Assembly: GCA_956465555.1 (NCBI GenBank)
Contig: OY101131.1
Span: forward strand, 819,469 to 883,468
Length of the DNA: 64,000 nucleotides
DNA from: Nitzschia sp. pyKryTriq1
Lineage: Eukaryota; Bacillariophyta; Bacillariophyceae; Bacillariales; Bacillariaceae
Reading direction: 5' to 3'
Positions 1 through 11,305 of this stretch are shown piece by piece. The position numbers and the translations under genes were made by a program. The notes under the pieces were generated by a model, which worked only from the letters and a program-made list of their open reading frames with translations, had not been told where the DNA came from and ran no database searches. How positions within the stretch are numbered: position 1 is the first letter of the stretch; every line of letters starts with the position of its first letter.

Positions 1-239
1 AGAATCATCGTCGAACCAATCTTCTGAATATTAGAAGTATCATGTCAAGTAGCGAAAAGCTACTTCGACGGTCGAGAGCAATGAATCTTCCTTGCGCCTG
101 AACGACAATAGTACCCTGGTAATTTGGTTCTCAACGTACATACATACACACTGACAATTCATCCATGGAGGATTATGAAGAAAAATCGCTCGTGTTTATA
201 ATAATTTTTAAGCAGCAGCTGAGTTCGAAATTGTAATTT
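1..239. other. Left edge, no gene seen
   Basis: No coding region is supported here. This is probably the 3' flank of the RPB1 gene, which reads leftward and stops at 285. The stretch from about 180 is A/T-rich. Confidence 0.5.
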
Positions 240-315
240 TAATCTTCGTCCCTGGTTTTGTAATTGTAATCTTCGTCACTGTCTTTAATTTTGATCTTCG
301 TCCCTGTCTTTTCCG
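240..315. repeat. Imperfect tandem repeat over the RPB1 stop codon
   Basis: On the minus strand, three imperfect copies of a unit containing GACGAAGAT followed by AATTA-like sequence run from the last RPB1 codons into the 3' flank. The first copy encodes the acidic end (K-D-R-D-E-D-Q-N) and includes the stop. The later copies lie beyond it in another frame. This looks like local slippage duplication. Confidence 0.5.
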
Positions 316-3300
316 GCGCCTGGGCTGTAGGCAGGGCTTGCAGGCGAATACGCCGGGCTCGTTGGAGAGTAGGCAGGGCTTGTGGGACTGTACTGGGGCG
401 AAGTTGGACTGTAGGCTGGAGAAGTTGGACTGTAGGCTGGTGAAGTCGGCGAGTATTGCGGCGACGTAGGACTGTATGCAGGTGATGTGGGGCTATACGC
501 GGGCGACGTCGGCGAATAATTCGGGGAGGTCGGGCTGTACGCAGGAGACGTTGGACTATACGCTGGCGATGTCGGACTGTAGGCCGGCGACGTGGGGCTG
601 TACGCGGGCGATGTTGGACTGTAAGCAGGAGAGGTCGGGCTATACGCCGGGGACGTCGGACTGTAAGCAGGTGATGTCGGGCTGTAAGCTGGAGAGGTAG
701 GACTGTAGGCCGGCGACGTTGGGCTGTAGGCCGGCGACGTGGGTGAATACTGAGGCGATGTAGGAGAATACGCCGGTGAAGTGGGGCTGTACGCTGGAGA
801 TGTCGGGGAGTACTGAGGCGAGGTGGGGCTGTACGCCGGGCTTGATGCGCCGTCGTCATTCCCATAGCTTCCGCTTGCAAAGCCTTGTCCATAGCTCCCA
901 CTTGCCGGAGAATAGCCCGGGGAGAAGCTCGCTGCACCAACAGCAGGGCTGAATGACGCGTTCCCGTCGACAAAAGGAGACATTTCTCCGCCAGCGACCA
1001 TTGGGCTGCTGGCAAAAGGTGTCGAAGCGTATGGTGTGGCACTGCCGGCACCAACAGAGGCGTTGATCATCCCCAAACTGTCCTTGTCATTACCAAAGTC
1101 GTCGACGACAACCTCGACAGCTTCCCTCACGACCTTTTCCTCGTCCAATAGAAGCTCCATGTCGCCAGTGCCAACCCTTGCAAGTTGTCCCATCATGATA
1201 TTTTCGGTAACCCCTTTCAATACCTCTTCTTCCGCATAAACAGCAGCATCCATCAACATGTCTACCGTTTCCTCGAATGAGCAACGCAAAAGTGGGCCAG
1301 ATTCAACGCGGTTGATTCCGTGTCGATCAATGGCCATTAAGTGGCCCTGCATCGTCATTACATCTACGAGGCATGCAAGATGGCGATAATTCACATAGGA
1401 ACCGTCAAAACTGATCACATTGCGCAGTTCGCTGAGCAAAGCACCACGCACCCCTTCGATACCCAGTGTCACAAAAACCTCAACAATGTCGTTACTGATT
1501 GTTCGACTTGAGTCAACATAGTCCACGCCGAGAACCCCCATTAAATTGGTCCCATCGGTTTCGAGGACCCATTCGTTTTGGGTTCCAAAACCTTTGTCGT
1601 TGTCCCAAATTGTACGCTTGGCACCCCCACGCATGAAAACCTTTTTTACGTGGTCGACTCCGCGAAGTTTCAGGCTACTGAGAAGTGACTTTTCGAGTCT
1701 CTTAAGGAAGACGTCGTCCTCTTGGCCAACTTCTACTTCCTGGATTGTATTCTGGTTGTCGTCCATCGATTCAGCATTCGGGTTGTATGGAACGTCGTTG
1801 ACGATCCTGATTCGAACAACAAGTTCCTCGGCATTGTCATCGGAATGCTCAACGTTCAGATCACCTCCGTACTCATTGGCGACCTCTTTCACAATTTCAT
1901 TCATTTGAATCTTTTTGACGAAAACCACATCTTTGTCGAGCTCAATTCTGAGGACCCACGGGCTCATTCGACGGATGTCGTCTTCTGTTTTCTCCGCAAA
2001 ATCGTAAAAATCCTTTACAAACTCCCTGTCCTTCATAACAACAGAGTTCTTCACGTCTGGGTCATAATATATTTCCGTTCTTTTCACGATATCCTTCAAC
2101 ACTGTAAATTCCAGCATACTCACAACGAGCTCGGCCACATTGCGGTCTCCGCTGACTTCTTCTTGGAGATAAACCGTCAGTCCTGGTGTCTTAGGGGACT
2201 TCGCGACGTTTATGATTTCCTTCAATCTCGGGACTCCGAGTGTCACATTCTTTGCCGAAACACCAGCGTAGTGAAAGGTCTGGGCAGATAAAATGTCAGG
2301 GTAAGAGAAAGAGTGGCGGGAAGAAGCAAGCAAAACGCGCTGCCACCAGAAAACTTACATTCAAGGTCATTTGCGTTGCCGGTTCCCCAATGGATTGCGC
2401 GGCAAGAACGCCAGTCATTTCTCCGGGGTTGACCTTAGCTGTGTGAAACCGTGTCTCGATTTCGCCAATGACCCAATTGAGAGCTGCCTCGGACAGATGA
2501 AATTCCTTCAGGACCCGTTTACTGCTCAGCAAACTTCGGACAAGAATTCTATACAATGTCGTCGCATTTGTCTGTGCTTCAACAGACAAAGGGTCGTCGC
2601 CGACAACAACGACCAAACGATCCAGCAACCCGTTCACCTTTTGAATGACGGCTTTAGGATGGAGGTCCGACGGTTGTCCGCGGTCAATTCGGAACTGCCG
2701 AAGAGCATTTTGGATGGTGCGGCGAATATTTCCTGGCGCATATGAAGATTCATCTGACTCGCGCCCAGCCTCGCGATTTGCCATTACGACTCTCAGAATG
2801 GTTTGGTCGTCCCGCAGTGTCTCAGCTTCCCTGTCCAAAAGCAATTGCACCTCAGGGTCGCTTCGACAATCTTCCATAACGTCGACCTCTAAGAAAGGAA
2901 TGTTTTGATCATCATAACCGAAATCGGCGTCGGATGTGGTCATGATATAGCGTTGTTCAAACTCTGTCTTTGCCAGAGTCAATGAATCGAAATCTTGCCG
3001 CTCGATCCAAACAGCGTCCATACCATCCTCTCCGTAGAGAAATTGCACCACTTGACCTCCTGATGTTCGAACAGTACCGTCGTATCTTGCCATCACTGTT
3101 TCCATTGCTTTGACCAGGCGACGTTGGATGTAGCCAGTCTCCGCTGTTTTACAGGCGGTATCAATGAGACCTTCTCGACCGCCCATGGCGTGGAAAAAGA
3201 ACTCTTGAGGAGTAAGCCCCCGCAAATAGCTATTTTCAACGAAACCTCGAGACTCTGGTCCCAAATCATCCTTTGAGAAATGGGGGAGTGTTCGTTTCTT

Positions 3301-5897
3301 GAAACCGTATGGAATCCGTTTGCCCTCCACGTTCTGTTGTCCGACACAAGCAATAATTTGAGAAATGTTGATAAAACTTCCCTTGCTCCCTGCTGTAACC
3401 ATCGCCTTCACAGAGTTCGTCTCGTCTAGCGATGACTGGGCAGACTTTCCAGCGTGGTCTCTGGCTGTGTTTAGAACCTTGTTCACGAGTTGCTCGAAAG
3501 ACTCCATCATCGTGCGCCCAGGTTGAATCTCCAGCTTCCCTTCTTTTCCACGTTGTCCTTGTCTGACAAGATCTAGGACTTGCAACTTTGCCTTGTTAAT
3601 GGTTGACTCGATTTGCCTCATGGTGTCGATATCAGCCACTGCATCACAAGCTCCGATGCTGAAAGAATGCTGTAGCACCCAATGGTTGACAAGTTGCTGC
3701 ACTTGAATCATAAATCTCGCCGTTTCTTCATGTCCAGCGTCAAGCCACGATGTGTGGATCAAACCTCCCATACCGGAACCAATGGTTTTCTTGTCGATCG
3801 TTCCCTCCAGCAACTCACCCTCCTGAATAGTGACAAGATGATCGTAGGCATTGAAGGTGTTCGGCATGGTTCTGCCATCAGGGCCTTTCGGAGGGCCATT
3901 GCTCGCTTTTGATTTGAGATTGACCGATGGAAGAATAATGCTAAGAAGCTGCTTTCCTGTCCACAATTCCTCGGGCTTGCAAATTGCAGGAATCGGGATT
4001 CGCCCATTCCACTGGGTAACCCACATGAGCATGTTGAAACACAAATCCTTCGCAATGAAACAGTTCCTTTTAGTCATTTTTTGCACCGCCAAAAGAGTAT
4101 CCTGAATAATTCCCATGACAGGTCTATTTGATTGTCCGCTGACAATAACTCTTGGCGACAGCATCATGAGTTCAGCTTCGGCCCGAGCCGGAAGAGACTG
4201 CGGAACATGGAGATTCATTTCATCTCCGTCGAAGTCAGCATTGTATGGCGCAGTACAACTCAAATTGAGTCTGAAAGTGGACCAGTCTAATACTTTTGCT
4301 CTGTGTCCCATGATACTCATTTTGTGGAGACTAGGCTGTCGGTTGAATAGAACAACGTCGTCATCTCGCAAATGACGCTCGACGACCCAGCCATGCGCCA
4401 GAAGAAGCTCTGACTTATTTTTGACGTACCGAAGATCAATTCGAGTTCCATCGCTTCTGATGATATGCTTCGCTCCAGGGTGCTGTGTGGGTCCGTTTGC
4501 AACCAGCTGGCTCAACTGATGCATATTGTATGCCGTGACACGTTCCGGCACTGTTAGGTTCATGGCTACAGATCTGGGGACTCCCACTTGGTGAATTCCC
4601 AGATTTGGATCGGCGGTAATTACTGTTCGGCCTGAAAAATCCACACGTTTTCCCATTAGATTTCCTCGAATTCTGCCTTCCTTTCCTTTAAGCCTTTGCT
4701 GAATGGTTTTGAGAGGACGTCCGCTTCGTTGGGTTACTTGTGGCATCCCACGCAGTTCATTATTCATGAATGCAGCAACGTTGTGCTGAAGGGCCTGCTC
4801 GAATTGTTCCACAATGATATTTGGTTCTCCGTTATGAATCGCGTTTCCCAGGGCAATATTCGATTTGATGACATTGACGAGCTGATGCGTGAGGTCGTCC
4901 TCCGAAGCTGCGCCCCCGCCGACACTGACACTGGGTCGAACGTGAAGAGGGGGGACTGGGAGTACCTGGCAGAGCAGCCAGTCAGGACGTGCGTGGGTAA
5001 TATCTAGACCCAGAGTCTTCATGTCCTCCTCTCGCATAGTTTGAAAGAGTTTGACGACAACTTGCCCACTCAGGAACTGCTTGGAATCACCCCCTGTCGC
5101 TCCTCCGTGAGCCGTGCTTTCTTCCTGGAGCTCAATTTCAAGGTGTAGTCCTGTTTTTGTGATCTTGGGCTGTAATCCTTGGCAGTGGTCGCACTTTTTC
5201 TTGTTTCTCAAAAGTTCGTGAAAGGCATCCAAGCGTCTGGAACGCTTAGAAATGGCGGCGCACTTTTGAAACTTGAACTCATCGCTGTCCATGCGGAGTC
5301 GTGCGCAGCTGTAGCAGATGCACCTAAGCGTCTTCAAGACGACATTGACAAAGCCTTGGTGGTACACAGGGCGGGCGAGTTCGAGATGACCGAAGTATCC
5401 AGGGTCTGACTTGTCATGCAGGTTTCCCAGGCGTGGGTCGTTTGCTCCGCCATAGACGGGCTGGCCTTGCACTTGCGTTTCATAACGCGTGACACCGGCG
5501 GGGATCTTTCGGCCGTTGACTGTGATCGCCTGGGTGACTGAGTATTGCCGCTGGAAGCACAGAAAGTCAGTAAGGCGGGGGTTTGTGGGCATGCAAACAG
5601 GGCTGATGCAGTGCGTCGTACTTGTACTTGTATTATATGTCCAAGTACAGGTACAGGTACAGGTACATGGGGCAGCGCGTTCACCGGAAAATAGGATTAC
5701 GAGTAGGAGTACGAGTAGGAGTACGAGATTGAATATGAATATCCACAAAGCAAACAATGCGACAAAACACCTACCAGCTCATTAGGATTGACCACCCCAA
5801 ACTGAAGCTTCTTGATTCTTCGCAAACGCACTCGAGAGTAACCGAAGTTCTCCGATTGCATGCCCAGCGACGTAGCGCCAGCTTGCCGAGCAGACAT
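285..5897 (-). CDS. RPB1: DNA-directed RNA polymerase II subunit RPB1
   Basis: Catalytic largest subunit of nuclear RNA polymerase II, which makes mRNA. Three exons (5897-5775, 5550-2359, 2279-285) joined by GT-AG introns in phase 0 give 1769 residues, close to yeast RPB1 (1733). The first exon reads R-V-R-L-R-R-I-K-K-L-Q-F-G, the family start. The metal-binding loop NADFDGDEMN lies at about residues 478-487. The second clamp zinc cluster (CxxC about 35 residues before CDHC) is present. The first cluster, normally CxxC followed by CPGHFGH, is gone: the sequence is DPRLG, then a short linker, then DPGYFGH. The C-terminal domain (from about residue 1588) has about 24 heptads, YSPTSP plus Ala, Gln or Asn, and ends in an acidic octapeptide. 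ATG 5897 was chosen; another in-frame ATG lies 12 codons later. Identity is certain; the start is less so. Confidence 0.96.
5551..5774 (-). other. RPB1 intron 1, rich in GTAC repeats
   Basis: A 224-bp intron with donor GTAGGTG and acceptor TTCCAG. It is longer than most introns here (80-140 bp) and holds short arrays: repeated AGGTAC at about 5641-5668 and repeated TAGGAGTACGAG at about 5699-5727. These belong to the GTAC-rich motif family seen throughout the intergenic DNA. Confidence 0.7.
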
Positions 5898-6231
5898 TCT
5901 CACTTGCTACGAGTACTTGTACAACAAGTACCTGGTCCGGACGAAATCCCCGCAGCACTAACACTAGCGATGGCAATGGCAGAATGCAGGGCAAAGGAGG
6001 TGGTAACAACAGGAATGCCGACAACTGCAGTATACTTGTACTTCGTATTGGTGTTGTGCTTCCACGTACAGTACGGTACGAGCCATAACTTGCATTACCA
6101 TTACTGTATACTACTTGCGCGGTCGGTTGAAACCCGTCGCCCCCCCGCTGATGCGCATCGCAACATCATGAGGCTTGTATGGCCGCTCAATTCCCCCCCC
6201 GCTCGCGAGGCCTCTGCGCGCAGCATGGACC
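5898..6231. other. RPB1 upstream region
   Basis: No gene is supported. The stretch contains GTACTTGTAC-like motifs near 5910-5930 and 6030-6080 and two C-rich runs near 6140 and 6190. It should contain the RPB1 promoter, but no TATA box or initiator could be assigned. Confidence 0.4.
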
Positions 6232-7000
6232 TGTATTGCGAAGTCTCTAGTCTGATAAGTCGTACGAGTTACGAATGTTTCGTTTTCCAAATTATAATCC
6301 TATTTTATCTCTCTACTTTCTGCTTTTATGAATGTTCGAGATGGCCCCATGGGCCTGTTACACATGGTTTCCATGGGCCTTTAACTCGTGCTTCGTTGGG
6401 CCTTTAACTCTTGCTTCGTTGGGCCCAGAGCTCTTGATCTATTGGACGCATAGTCCTCGGTCTCGTAATAGTATTGAGTAACGAGTCGAGTCCTATATCG
6501 TCCGTACGTCGTTCGTTGTACGTCATCATGAGAACGTTTCTCAACATCCTCCCTTGACGTGCAGTCGAACGATTCAATTCTACTCGTCCTTGACGATTTC
6601 TCTACTCGAGTGTCCGTCGCGGTGTAGAAAGTCCTTCTTAGCGACGTACGTATGCATCGTCGTACCTAGTTGGTTCGTCTGGTACTTGCATAGTCGTTAA
6701 TGCAAATTCGGCGGGAACTTGCTCGATTAAAAGGTTGGCGATGTCTTTATCGTCTTTCTCCCTCCCTAATCGAGTGAGTTCACGTGCCATTGCTTCTGGT
6801 TCGTCGGTCATGTCTAGTAGACGTTGTGCGATAGGGTTGTAGTAGGTGGAGAGGTTTCGTAGTTCGCGTGACATTCTAGTCGGGCGTGGGTCGGGTGGGT
6901 CGTCTGGTTCGTCGGGGTCGTCTTGTTCGTTTGTGTCCGTTTCCGGTTCGTTCGCTCCTCCGTTATTTTGTTCGTCTTCGGAGCTCACGTGGTGGGAATG
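6232..7000 (-). mobile_element. Broken Ty1/copia LTR retrotransposon fragment with one LTR
   Basis: A fossil fragment read on the minus strand. At about 6638-6988 lies a pol-like stretch with an acidic Asp/Pro/Glu linker followed by R-E-L-R-N-L-S-T-Y-Y-N-P, typical of the zone between integrase and reverse transcriptase in copia elements, diatom CoDi types included. Next come a purine tract (about 6555-6547) and a probable 3' LTR of about 315 bp, starting TGTTGAGAAACG at 6546 and ending in ACA near 6232. Inside the LTR, GGCCCAACGAAGC-like units repeat. Only a small part of a normal element is present and it is clearly broken. No second LTR is in the window. The outer limit near 7000 is uncertain. 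Confidence 0.72.
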
Positions 7001-7920
7001 TTGCGTCGGTTACCAGAAGGACTCCAACGGTTGTCAGGTGATGAACGAACGCCCTGCAATGAGGCATCTGGATCATCCCACCATAATCGCTTCTTTTTTA
7101 CGTTTTCGACCCACCCAGAATCGAAGTAACAGCCCCACGAGGCAACGCTCCGGCCACGTAGTCAGCGCGCCAGATTTGCGCGTAGTTGCGAGCGGTATTT
7201 CATGCGCGTTAAAACGCGACTTTTTAGTGAAAATAAGACGACGTTCAGAAGTTTTGTTCTTTTCCTTCCCTTTTCCCTCGCCTTTCCTTCATAAAATCCG
7301 AGCGACGCACGACCACACGCCACGCACTACCGGTACACGTACTGTAGTCTACTCGTAATCATTATTTCATAAAATAATATTATGATGTCACATTTTTTCA
7401 GTAGACTTTTCCATACCTTGTCCATACTACCGTACTTGTATCGCATTGCTCTACCGGTACTGTACCGGTACCGGTCGTACCGGTACTGATGGTTTCATTA
7501 TTTCATTCTCGAGAAAGCGAAGAAGGAACATCCCGTAAGGGGAACGGATCGCCCGTCTTCGTCACCCTTGACTTGTACCGGTATATTGCTTTGTCCTGCG
7601 CTACCGGTATCACCTATCACATCCTCTGAAAACGATAACGCAAAGACGATCGAATTCGCACAAGGTTTCTCTCTTTCGTTTTTCGCCTTGAGTTTCCATG
7701 AAACCACGCCTCGCAGTCTCGTGGAACAAGGCAGATTGAGAAAGCTCTGGCTGAAACCACCGCAGTACCTTGTACGTTAACGATGGCAGCCGCCATGAAA
7801 GACGGAGAGGTCGGTGTTGATTTCCGCGCTGGGCAGATCCAGATCCCCCACTCGACGTATCAGCGGCGGCGTCACGGTCGGCAGCGGCCACGATGGCCAC
7901 GGCAGTCACCTACGGTTCAC
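7001..7920. promoter_or_regulatory. Intergenic region with a cluster of ACCGGTAC motifs
   Basis: Upstream of the plastid protein gene. No coding region is supported. Between 7320 and 7610 there are at least seven TACCGGTA cores, the densest run (7450-7490) being several overlapping palindromic copies. An in-frame ATG at 7783 precedes the preferred start of the next gene at 7921, so 7783-7920 could be 5' leader or a short N-terminal extension. Confidence 0.4.
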
Positions 7921-8940
7921 ATGCGAGCGGCAATATCTCTCCTGCCGATATTCATTCTTCTCGCCTCCTTGGCCTTTTCATCAGTCAGATCTTCGCAGGC
8001 CTTTGTGTCGGCCTGCGACAAGGCCCCACGGTATGCGCCCTCGCAGACCCCGACCAACTTGAATCTAAAGCTCGGTTCCATTCGCTCCATTGACCGATAC
8101 GGACTGGCTGGCTCAGCATCCCTACTAGTTGCGAAAGCAAAGGCCGACAGCCAAAAGGCTCCGAGAGCTGGCGATGACACAGACAAACCAAAGCCTTCTT
8201 ATGCCTCTCCATACTCCTCTCCTCAGGCTCGTCAGCAATTCATTGAATACCAGAAACGGAAAGCCGCCTGGGCGAACCGATATACCAGCCTACAAAGTCT
8301 CAGAGAAACATTCGGAGAAAACAAGAATAGAATGTGGGGCGACTTGGACGCTGCATCTGCCCGTCGCCTGTATAAAACTCTCCTCCCTAAGGCTCTCTTG
8401 GAGCTTGTCCAGGCGGGAGTGCAACCAGAAGACCTTGCCCCTCTCGCGTACCAGGCAAGAGTTGCTGCCAAACTATATGCCAGAGAACGGTGCACGTTGC
8501 CTGCTCGTCTGATGGCGAACCTTTTTGATGGATTCAGATCGCTGAAGCGATATGGACGATGGCAGCCTGTGGGTATGTCCTATGAACAGGTTTGGGACAA
8601 GTACCAAAAAGCAGTCATGGAAGACTGGGAGGAAGACGGGATAGAGGAATTGACGGACGAAGACATTGCAATTCGATCTATCTGTATGAGAATTCTTGAG
8701 GCCAGCACTCGGACCAACGAAAGAGTGGATAGATGGACGTTGCCGCGAGATACCCCCGAGCGAGAAGATAGTGAAGATCTGATGAAAATTGCTCAAACCC
8801 TAGAGAACGATGTGCGGAAACTTCTACATCCTGTGTCATCGCGGGAGCATCTTCCTTCCCACTTCCGTGGATTCCAAAAAGTCTTTCGCTGGCTTGCCAA
8901 AATCCGACAAATCGTTAAGGGAGCAAAGTCAGAGGAATAA
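7921..8940 (+). CDS. Plastid-targeted protein of unknown function
   Basis: Single-exon frame of 339 residues from ATG 7921. It opens with a clear signal peptide (M-R-A-A-I-S-L-L-P-I-F-I-L-L-A-S-L-A-F) followed by S-S-Q-A-F-V-S, a match to the diatom ASAF-type motif with Phe at the cleavage point. That predicts import into the four-membrane plastid. The mature part is charged, mostly helical and soluble, with an acidic patch (E-D-W-E-E-D-G) about two thirds along and a basic C-terminus. I recognise no family and no catalytic motif. An upstream ATG at 7783 is in frame, but the signal peptide would then begin at residue 47, so 7921 is preferred. Confidence 0.75.
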   Translation: MRAAISLLPIFILLASLAFSSVRSSQAFVSACDKAPRYAPSQTPTNLNLKLGSIRSIDRYGLAGSASLLVAKAKADSQKAPRAGDDTDKPKPSYASPYSSPQARQQFIEYQKRKAAWANRYTSLQSLRETFGENKNRMWGDLDAASARRLYKTLLPKALLELVQAGVQPEDLAPLAYQARVAAKLYARERCTLPARLMANLFDGFRSLKRYGRWQPVGMSYEQVWDKYQKAVMEDWEEDGIEELTDEDIAIRSICMRILEASTRTNERVDRWTLPRDTPEREDSEDLMKIAQTLENDVRKLLHPVSSREHLPSHFRGFQKVFRWLAKIRQIVKGAKSEE

Positions 8941-9426
8941 CCCACGGAGGAATCATCAGGGCAGCGGTACGTCTCCGACAAGATTCTCTAACTGCTAGCA
9001 TACTTTTTCATTTATTCAACTTAATCCCTTGCAGGGTTCGTCCATGAGTTCTGAAAGTGTTGGGTGGGCGGTATCAGCTGGGGAGAAAGCAACGCGGGAC
9101 AAAGTCATCGCACAAAAGGAGGACAGCCACCTTACTGCTTTTATGGGCACGGCCAACCAAAACGAAGAATTGCTGCATCCCAGACGTTTCGTACAATAAC
9201 ATAATGCCCTTCCGGGTATAGATCCTGGATACGACAGTGAAAAGGACAGGTACGAAATGGAGGACCAGAGAGAGATGGTAGGTGATATAGAGGAAGAATA
9301 TGAACCTGAAGACAAATGACAATCTTTGAATCGCATGATACTAGCAAAATATACTTGTTTATTCTTCCATACACTCTCTAATGCGCTGACATCCCGACGG
9401 CACCTTAGAGGGCCTCGTCTATTGAT
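8941..9426. other. Interval with a coding-like stretch and a ptLPD-like relic
   Basis: Between two genes that converge here. On the plus strand, after an intron-like end (TTGCAG at 9029-9034), a frame runs from ATG 9044 for 51 codons to TAA 9197. It then stays open, with an acidic tail (E-E-E-Y-E-P-E-D-K), to TGA 9317. On the minus strand, 9067-9025 reads A-H-P-T-L-S-E-L-M-D-E-P-C-K-G, very like the last exon of the neighbouring dihydrolipoyl dehydrogenase. Neither reading can be shown to be expressed. Confidence 0.4.
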
Positions 9427-11305
9427 TTAATGAGATGACATACCGACAGCGCCTTTGAACGCTTCGTCCATGACTTCTGACAGAGTGGCTGTTGTGGAAC
9501 AAATAGGAGAATGGTGAGTATGGTGTGGTGCTGTGGCGTGACATAATGGCGACAAGGGGCGATTTACTTACGATGTGTGTGTACCATCATGCTGAGCTCT
9601 TGGACAGTGGTACCGGCAGCAACCGCGTTTGCACACTCTTGGATCAAGTCAGCAGCGTGCAAGCCAATAATGTGGACAGCGACGACCTTGCCTGTTTCCT
9701 TGTTGAACAAAACCTTGGCAATACCGTTTCCTTCACCCTCGGCAAGCGCCTTGGAGTTGGCTCGGAAATTGCCTTGACTCTTTCCAAGAGTCCATCCTTG
9801 CTCTTCGGCCATTTTGACAGCCTGCTCCTCGGTTGGTCCAACCATGGCGATTTCAGGGTGGGTGAAGCAGGCAGCAGGGATGGCATCGTGGTTGACGGCA
9901 TGCGGACGTCCAACAATGTTTTCAATGGCAGAAATTCCTTGAGCCGATGCGGCGTGGGCAAGCATCATCTTGCCGTTAGCATCACCAATGCAATACACGT
10001 TCGGGAGAACCTGGCCACCTTCGTGCTTGGTAAGCACTTGCATCTTCTCATTGACTGCCACAAATCCACGCTGGGTTTCGATGCCCATTGCCTCCAACCC
10101 CATGTTGGCAGTGTTTGGGACACGTCCCGTTGCTACCATTGCCGCATCCACTTCGATGGTTTCGACATGTTCCCTAGAGCAAAGTAAAAAATGAAAAAGA
10201 ATGGTTTGACAGATAATTTTCACAGGCTGTGAGACTTCTGCGGTTTCCAAGGGCAATGGATAATAAGTGCAAAAGACCTCGGATACGTACTTGGTTTTGG
10301 CGTCAATCATCTTGATGGTGACGGGCTTTACTCCTTGGATTCCGGGCGTGACTTCAGCAGCGAAGACTCCAGTACGGTAATCGATAGGGCGGTCGCGGAT
10401 CAACATGCGCTCCGCTTGCTTTGCAATCTCGCGGTCGAAAGTAGGCATCAAGTTTGGCAGAGCTTCGATGAAAGTGACTTCACTGCCCAAAGCGGTGTAA
10501 ACATCCGAGAATTCGAGGCCGATGTAACCGGAACCAATGATGGCGACCCATTCAGGGACGAATTGCAGCTCGAGGGCACCGTCCGACGTGTAGACAGTCT
10601 TTTCGTCGACAGTGACGCCTGGGGGGACAAAGGGCACTGAGCCTGGGGCAAGGATGATGTTCTGAGAAGGCATGCGATGGCGATCAAGTTGTAGCAGCAG
10701 GCAGCAGGCGCGAAAGTGAGAGGTCGTCTAGCTCAATTACTTGTACAGGCGTGTAGATTATAGGATACGATGCGATGCGATACGATACGAACCTTGACAC
10801 GGTAAACCTTTCCAGTGGCTTGATCCTTGACTTCGTGGGGCTGGCCAGTGAGCATTCCACGTCCCTCGATGACGTTGCAGCCAAGACCGACCAAGCTGTT
10901 CTCGAGGTTTCCTTTGACCTTGCTCGCCAAGTTCTTGGCGTGGTCGGCGATTCCTTCGCGAGAGTAAGTGACTTCTCCTTGCACTTCAATTCCTAGGCTG
11001 GAGAGATGCGCCTGGTCCCTCATTTCTCGCACACGACCGCTGGCCGCCAGCAGCGCTTTGGAGGGAACGCAGCCTCTGTTGACGCAAGTGCCGCCCACAT
11101 CGCCCCCAGCAAAGACGGCCGTCGACAATCCTTGCGCTCGACTGTGCAGGGCAGCACCGTGTCCGCCCACACCACAACCGATGATGGCAACGTCGAAATC
11201 AAAGTCCTGGTCCGCCATGGACAAGGAGCTGAATCGCCTCACTTGCTGAGTGGGCGCGAAGGCCGACGCCGAGGAGAGGAAGAACGCAAAGGCAAAGAAT
11301 CTCAT
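9427..11305 (-). CDS. ptLPD: Plastid dihydrolipoyl dehydrogenase (E3 subunit)
   Basis: FAD disulphide oxidoreductase that re-oxidises dihydrolipoamide, here most likely for the plastid pyruvate dehydrogenase complex feeding fatty-acid synthesis. Four exons (11305-10793, 10661-10291, 10173-9572, 9488-9427) give 515 residues. The N-terminus [18 protein letters not shown] is a textbook diatom plastid signal with the ASAFAP motif. FAD motif GCGVGG is at 43-48 and the redox pair C74/C79 lies in [13 protein letters not shown]. The NAD site is G-S-G-Y-I-G, and the catalytic His-Pro is in H-T-H-P-T-L-S-E, split by the last intron. GT-AG introns of 131, 117 and 83 bp restore the family sequence exactly ([11 protein letters not shown]). 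Sequence similarity alone does not exclude other lipoate complexes. Confidence 0.93.

Noticed and set aside
239-1054. Arg/Pro-rich 271-codon frame over the RPB1 tail
   Set aside because: It is the heptad repeat read in another frame; the repetitive DNA keeps shadow frames open. The RPB1 frame matches the family exactly.
5697-5903. Repetitive Ser-Tyr tail after the first RPB1 exon
   Set aside because: It is read-through into intron 1 (TACGAG/TACTCC repeats), not protein.
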